From Tetrastigma voinierianum (Eukaryota; Streptophyta; Magnoliopsida; Vitales; Vitaceae): DNA of 64,000 nucleotides. The translations under genes were made by a program, and so were the position numbers. Location of the stretch: assembly GCA_016808115.1 (NCBI GenBank), contig JAEQBH010004422.1, forward strand, positions 1 through 64,000, given 5' to 3'. The notes below the pieces were generated by a model. The model was not told the DNA's origin. It saw only the letters and a list, made by a program, of their open reading frames with translations, and searched no databases. Each line of letters starts with the position of its first letter. The stretch's first letter is position 1. Of this stretch, positions 58,421 through 64,000 are shown in pieces.

Positions 58421-59855
58421 GCCATCTCGCTTCACTAGCACCTACACAGTGCCTTCCTGTGGATCGTGAGGTCGCCCATGTCACTCTATGCTTCACATAG
58501 ATCATGACGACTCGTGGGCCTCCTCAAAGTTCCCGATCGTAGAGTGTTCACCACAGACGAGCCTATTCGATGTTCGCACAGAAAGGGAAGAATTTTTCAG
58601 ACCTTTACCCAATTACCACAAGAAGGAGGTAGTTAGGTTTCTTTTATGATTTTGTATAGTTACTACATCAACGCCAATAATTTTGATTAGGATCATATTA
58701 GCCATAGTAGGCAAAAGTGATATTTTCAGATGTTTAGCTTTGATATGCATGCATTAGCCACTTGGCTACTAATTTGGTTCACAAATATGCTATATATACA
58801 AACTCCTGCATGCTGATGTTTGTGCCTTACCAGCGATATTTGTTTTCTTTCAACTAAACAATTGGAATTTGCTACAATCGACAAATCAATTGCTTTATTG
58901 AAAATCAATCACTGCTTAGTCACTTTTATGTTGTATATAAATTCCATGCTTGAAACAATTTTTGGTCAGTTGAAGTTCCAGCATGCTCAACTTGAAATTT
59001 CTCCTTTATGCAATTCACACCGCACACCGCATTGTTTCAATAGTCAGAATTTTGCTTTCCTTCGCTTTCAAGATGAATAACTTTAGGTATGTCGGGCAAC
59101 CTAGATAGGTTTAGTTACTCCATACTTGAAGACCAATGTTGTTCTCCAAAAAGGAAAAGAAAAAGAAAAAGCAATAGAAAAAAAGAAAAAGAAAAAGAGT
59201 TAAGAAAAGAAAATAAAGTCGGAAGTTTTTGCCTTCGTAAACCCAGCACGTCCGAGGGTATGGCGAAAGCTTTGAAACCCTGCAAGTGTCTAAACTCCAA
59301 TTGGTCGGGAGCCATCGACGAGTGTTCGTTATACGGTGATAGGTAGAGTCTAATGTGAATTGTAGGTGCCGATTTCAAGTCATCTTGAGTCCGGTAGCTT
59401 CCTTAGAGTTTGTGGTCGCGATCCTTCGCTTGATGCTCGAAACTTTAATCGTCGAGTCATCTGGGTGAACTCACGGATTCTTGGCAAAGTCAATTTAAGC
59501 ATTATATCCCTACAGTAGTTGAATAAAGAAGAAGTGCGAATTCATCCTTATCTAGGTTGTTCAATGCTCTTGGCGCCAAAGCCAATGTTGAAGTCAGTAG
59601 GGACAAATTTTAAAATTTATCGCGTAATCTCGCTATATAAAGAACCATTAGACTTAGTGGAAACTGCCGTAACTATAGAACCAATATTGACCTAAAATTC
59701 ACCTTGTATGGTTTCGGCTCTTTCCGCTGCCCGCCAAACTCAGTCCATTTTCAGCTTTATGGTACTGCTTATATGCATATAAACCCATAAACTTTGAAAA
59801 TCACTACATGCATCCTTGCTTTGCATCGCTAAGGACTAGCAACGCCGGTTGGGGG
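58421..59855 (+). other. Post-ORF3 DNA and polypurine tract of element B
   Basis: It includes the TTTAGCTTTGATATGCATG motif (58733), an A/G tract at 59148-59215, the conserved CTAAGGACTAGCAA motif, and a polypurine tract, CCGGTTGGGGG, abutting the LTR at 59855. Confidence 0.65.
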
Positions 59856-61501
59856 TGATTAGTACCAAAAAGTATTTTGAACCTGCTATTAGATAGGTTT
59901 CAGTGCTTTCGGCGTATCACTAATCATGTCATTTGTTAAATTCTATGTTCAAGCTCCTCTTAGTAATTACTCTCATGCCTCTGCTAGATAGTTTTTGCCG
60001 TTTCTCAGTTTCACGCACTTTGGGAGTTCAATATCGTGAGTCAAATGATGAATCACTTTTAAGATCAGATCCCAAATTGTCACCCATCAATCAGACTAAA
60101 AAACTAAAAGGAAGAACGGAAGGCAAAGTGATGGAAATCGATGCGCGAGGGGAGACGTAGAAGCAATGCAAAGGAAGATCGCCAAACCCAGAATTTCGCC
60201 AAGATTGGCGTACTACCGGGATTGCGAAAATTTCGCAACCTTAGCGAAAATTTCGCAACCCAGTAAAACACCACCCTCGGTACTGTGGTTTTCTAGGGCA
60301 ATCACCTTGTGCGAAATTTCATGTTATCATATGGCTTCGTTGTTGTTTTAGTTTTCAGCTAGCTAGCGAATCAACACTGCCTGTTTTAAATTTTGCATTT
60401 TCGCTATCTCTCGTGATTTCGCGCATAGGCGGAATTTCGCTTATATTAGCTAAATTACCGCCTAATAAAACTGTCATTTTAATAAATTCATCAGTCCACA
60501 AGTTTTTGTAATTAATGCAACTCACTCACTTGTGTATTACTCCTTTGTCCCTAAATTTAGCTAAATTGTTAGGCTTTATGGTATTTTCATACATTAGGTG
60601 GCTCTATATGAAGCCACCTCCCATTTTATAACTCCTAAGCAACAAATCAGAAGTAAATTTTGGTAAGTTTTGAATTTTGTAAATAAAGTCCTAGTTTAGT
60701 TAGGGTTTTGTTTTTCTCTCTCTCTCCTCTTTCCCTTATTTTCTTGGCTACAAAACACCCCTCTTGAGGATGACAACTCAAGAGATGCTTGGCTGCTCTT
60801 TTTTCTTTGTAAAGAGGAAGGAAGCTAGCTTCAGAAGGGGCATATGCAGCCGTCTCCTCTTGTATTAAAGCCAGTTGTGCACTGTTTGGTGGCCCTATCT
60901 TCTCAAAATAGGTTGGAATAATATTGAATGTTATTGATTTGGCCAATACTAACCATGCTTTTTGTATTACAAAGGTATACTTATTGCTAGATGCACTGTG
61001 TTTTTTAGATGGTCTTTTACGAGCCACTGAATGATGTTTTAATGTTATGGTTTCAAATCAGAGAGAGGCCATATAGATGCATGTTACCTGTGTTAACTCA
61101 AATAGGGAGTGGTTTCTAGGCTAGGTTTGCTAGAAGGGGGTACTAGATCCTGGCCAGGCTTGGACTATAGGTTGTTTGTCATAACGCTTAGGATAAACCC
61201 GAGGACACTTGCTCTGCCCTAAGTTGCCAAGTTAGTGACCTAAATCTTCAAAGTTAACTTTTCACACATCACTTTCGCTTTTACACTTCTTAGCGCTTAA
61301 ACTTACCACCGTTTGAAACAAAAACCAAAACCAACAGGTTCTACCCTCCTTCGCACTCCCATAAATCATTCAGGATGAAAACCCATCCCTGTTCTACCTT
61401 TAGACTACTGATATCATAGAGTTTTACTCTACGATAGTAGGAACTTAGGTGTATATAATTTTGTTGATTTTAGCTCAAATTTTACCGTGGCACGGTAATC
61501 G
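59856..61501 (+). repeat. 3' LTR of element B
   Basis: Starts TGATTAGTACC after the polypurine tract and ends TGGCACGGTAATCG, about 1.65 kb. TTTCGC/GCGAAA motifs lie at 60190-60450, and a CTCTATATGAAGCC promoter-like site is at 60603. Confidence 0.85.
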
Positions 61502-63190
61502 GGTTGGGGACGGTTTGATCATGTCAAGCAGGGAATGTTGACTTTACTTGCCTCAACACTTCTACATTTCAACCCGATTAAATGGCTTTTAGCTTTAAAG
61601 GCTCGAGGAAAAGGGTGTGATATTTTTTTTCAGTAGTATGCTTGATCACCACCTCCTCTGCCCGCTTCACTTTCGCCTTGTTTTTGCATCGCTTGGGTGC
61701 TGGATGTTTGAGCTATTTGCCACTTCTCAACAGATTACTTAACTTCATCCATCCTAGAACTCGTTTCACCGAGGAGCTCACTTCATGCGCTCTCAGATTT
61801 GCCAGGCTCGAGAGGAATTTTTCCCCACCCGCCGCCGTTGGATAGCGTCTTGATATTGAACACGCAGTTGTCATATTTTTGGGAATGCCAGCCGCCATGC
61901 TTTTCATAAATTTCGAGCAACAGTTGCTCATTTTCTTATCGAGCGCGTGGTCGATCGTGTCAATTTTTGATCGGGCCCTCGCATTCATCGCCTTGTTCCT
62001 CCACAAAGCTACCTACCACCTTACCAAGTTCATAATAGCTTGTTCAATCAGACAAAGATGGTGGTGGCGGGTCGGGCCAAGACCCCGCCGGCGCTGCCAG
62101 GCAGGAGGCACACAGGAGGAGGCTCTTGCCTGTGAGGTTTGGGTGGTTCCTCCACTGGGGTCAGAGGGTATTGTTGTATGGGGTTCAGGCTGGTGGCTTA
62201 TTGGCCCACCTGCATATTTTGTTCACCCACAAAGTCCCCACCAAGGAACATTCAGGGCAATGCCTCCTTTGCTCAAAGTGACTGACAACAAGATGGTCGC
62301 TAGGGCGTGATGCCTCAGTCACCGCACGTAATTCTGCGTCGATTCTCATTTCAAGCTCTTCCAACCTCCAGCCAAGGTGGATAGCCGCCTCTGCCCCATG
62401 TCCTTTCGAGACAGTATATGCCTCCTTGATTTGGTGGTGGCCCATCTCGTCTGCCTCCCTGTGGGATTCGACTCATCCTAAGCTTTGAGGTTTAGCCATG
62501 AAGGTCGAGGGAAGTCCATGGCTTCGGTCTGATTCTCGTCAGAAGTCCTACACATGGCTTCCACTAATTGCTTCATATAAGATATTCCATTATAGAAGTG
62601 GTCGGCTCAACATCCATGTATCAAAGCCATGGTGGGGCATGCACTGATGGTTTCACATATCTCTCCCAGCATCGTAAAACTTCTCATTATCATGGGCCAG
62701 AAATGTATAAATTTGTCTCTTCAACCGCTGGGTCATATCAAGAACTTTTTCAAAATCATTTCGCAGTCGCCACCCGGATGGTTCTTAGCTCTCAGAATTA
62801 AGCCGCATTTTGGCTTTATCTTCGAGGTTAAGGGAAAGGCCTTCACCAAGGCATCCATATCGATTGCACTCCTTGAAAGTTGTGCAAACTTCCTAAACTC
62901 CCTGATGTGTGTGTATGGATTCTCATTTTCCATACCAGAAGGTCGGGAACAGGCACCAAATAAGGCCCGATGATCACATCTTCTCGCAGGCAATGCAGGT
63001 GCACTACCCTTGGTGGGTGTATACGGTCCCTATCGACATGTAGGCATCGGGGTTTCTTAGTATCCCCTACTCGACTCGTTGTTTCTCGTGAGGCTCCATC
63101 CGATTACTATGTAACCGATCACACCTCGTTTCCATGGAGCACTGTCTCTCTAGCTCGCCTCAGCAGCCTACCCAATGTCGCATAAAGTCC
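61502..63190 (-). pseudogene. Athila gag remnant, element A
   Basis: The minus-strand order is MENENPYTHIREF near 62930, IDMDALVKAFPLTSKIKPK, the HHGFDT region near 62600-62680, the region equivalent to VANFVEEQ near 62000-62040, and the linker near 61520-61560 matching VNIPLLDMIKQ in element C. Frames are broken. It is separated from its own pol by element B. The promoter-proximal end reaches about 63190. Confidence 0.8.
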
Positions 63191-63441
63191 TATGGAACAC
63201 AACACAAAACAACAAGAAGCCAAAAACAAGGCTACAATAAAAAGGGTTAGCCGTTAAACTTAAAACAAAGAAAAACTGGGTATGCACAGTATAACCATTC
63301 AATTTCCCCTGCAGTGAACTGTAAATGGGGAAATATTGTAAAATAAAAAAGGAATGAGAATTCACCAATACTTGTGATGTGGATCACAAGTTCAATAGCT
63401 TCTCACTCACACTACGACACCATCCCCAACAATCTACGATT
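63191..63441 (-). other. Leader and decayed primer-binding site of element A
   Basis: Just inside the LTR on the minus strand is AATCGTAGATTGTTGGGGATGG, which keeps the TTG-GGGGATGG half of the Athila primer site but has lost TGGCGCC. Confidence 0.55.
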
Positions 63442-64000
63442 TGATTCGCGCAGTAAAATTTAATCACAAATTTATATCCTGGTTCCATCGCCAGAGTAAA
63501 GCTACTGCAGTATAATGGTCTAAGGTCGAACTCAGGGATGGGTTTTCTTCATGCGTTAGTCACAGCTTGATCGAAATGGTGTTTCTAATTGATTTGGGGT
63601 TTCTGTAAAATAGTGAGGTTGATGGCTTGAAAACTCAGAATCGTAGGGAAATAAAGTGTAAAAGAAATTAAGTTTCGCCATCGGGTTTAGGCTCTAAGGC
63701 AACTATAATGTCCTCTGCGTCCTTCTCAGATCAGGAGGATGACCTATAGTCATTTCCTATCCTGATCTACAAGCTTACCATAAAGATCGAACCCTAAAGT
63801 TTTTCTCCCCAGTATACAACATTTATTAACCATTAATGTTTCTAAGCAGTTAAAATCGGCCCCTTTGATCTAACCTGCAGGAGCAAATAAATGGCAACTA
63901 AGTTAGCATCAAAGGATTTCAGCAATAAGTATCCACGATCCTTGAAAGCTTGCTAAGCATCGCCACTCGTGATACATCACAGGATTCAAACTAACGTGAG
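63442..64000 (-). repeat. 5' LTR of element A, partial
   Basis: The minus-strand end TGCGCGAATCA is at 63442. The sequence tracks LTR A at 43600-44160 and runs off the right edge. Confidence 0.85.

Larger units (their letters stand above)
51986..61501 (+). mobile_element. Athila-type element B, both LTRs present, lacks RT and INT
   Basis: A complete unit of about 9.5 kb inserted in the gag-pol linker of element A. Its order is 5' LTR, leader, gag, protease, spacer, ORF3, purine tracts, polypurine tract, 3' LTR. GTGGG precedes the 5' LTR, and GTTGGGG follows the 3' LTR. The linker of A reads GTGGGG at this point in element C, supporting a 5-bp target duplication with one change. No RT, RNase H or INT motif occurs between protease and ORF3, so it is non-autonomous. 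Confidence 0.8.
43600..64000 (-). mobile_element. Athila element A, pol-bearing, interrupted by element B
   Basis: This is the only element here with the full Athila gene set. In minus-strand order: 5' LTR (63442 past the right edge), gag (63190-61502), an interruption by element B (51986-61501), then the gag-pol junction, PR (DLGAS intact), RT (YMDD intact), RNase H, INT (to 48420), ORF3 (47930-46060) and 3' LTR (44822-43600). It lies inside the Tat element H. Frameshifts throughout mean it is not active now, but domain preservation is better than in the other elements. Confidence 0.85.

Overview
This is a repeat-dense stretch of a flowering-plant nuclear genome. The diagnostic content is Ty3/gypsy retrotransposons of the Athila and Tat lineages, PIF/Harbinger DNA transposons, and one receptor-kinase locus of the plant-specific FERONIA (CrRLK1L) family. 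There are no bacterial features, rRNA, tRNA or CRISPR. Almost every coding region carries frameshifts and stops. I read most of this as decay of old transposons, but the same pattern in the FERONIA-like gene means consensus error in the assembly cannot be excluded. The species cannot be named from the sequence.

Left block, about 1-26 kb, is nested LTR retrotransposons. I use letters for separate elements. E is a Tat-like pol remnant (-, 7475-9160). It was entered by element I (only the first ~285 bp of a minus-strand LTR remains in the window) and by element F (+, LTRs at 9165-10457 and 17633-18458). D (+, 3' LTR 5837-7185) lies inside the LTR of I, and C (-, 5' LTR 3094-4634, gag and protease down to base 1) lies inside D. 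F was entered by two solo LTRs of other families (12025-12764 and 13846-17103), and its 3' LTR by G (+, 5' LTR 18459-20085). The leader of G was entered by G' (-, 3' LTR 20111-21739, then ORF3 and protease up to ~25.9 kb). The LTRs of G and G' form an almost perfectly symmetrical inverted repeat with a 25-bp gap.

The middle, about 26-37.4 kb, is gene-like. It holds a second copy of one solo LTR, a 3.9-kb PIF/Harbinger transposon with decayed transposase and Myb-like ORFs, a 1.3-kb Harbinger deletion derivative, then the intronless FERONIA-like receptor kinase (33034-35704), broken by at least eight frame changes, and an AT-rich downstream spacer.

The right block, about 37.4-64 kb, is three levels deep. 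A Tat-lineage element H (+, 37.4-43.6 kb; gag, PR, RT, RNase H, INT) is interrupted by an Athila element A (-, 43600 to beyond the right edge; gag, PR, RT, RNase H, INT, ORF3). A is itself interrupted by a structurally complete Athila-type element B (+, 51986-61501) with both LTRs.

The most informative pattern is that B, C and G' share one layout. Protease is followed directly by the sequence that in A lies after integrase, so RT, RNase H and INT are missing. They look like one non-autonomous Athila lineage that depends on relatives such as A for reverse transcription and integration. All these LTRs share an extended terminal inverted repeat (TGATTAGTGC...GCACGAATCA), arrays of TTTCGC/GCGAAA motifs and, mostly, a TATA box.
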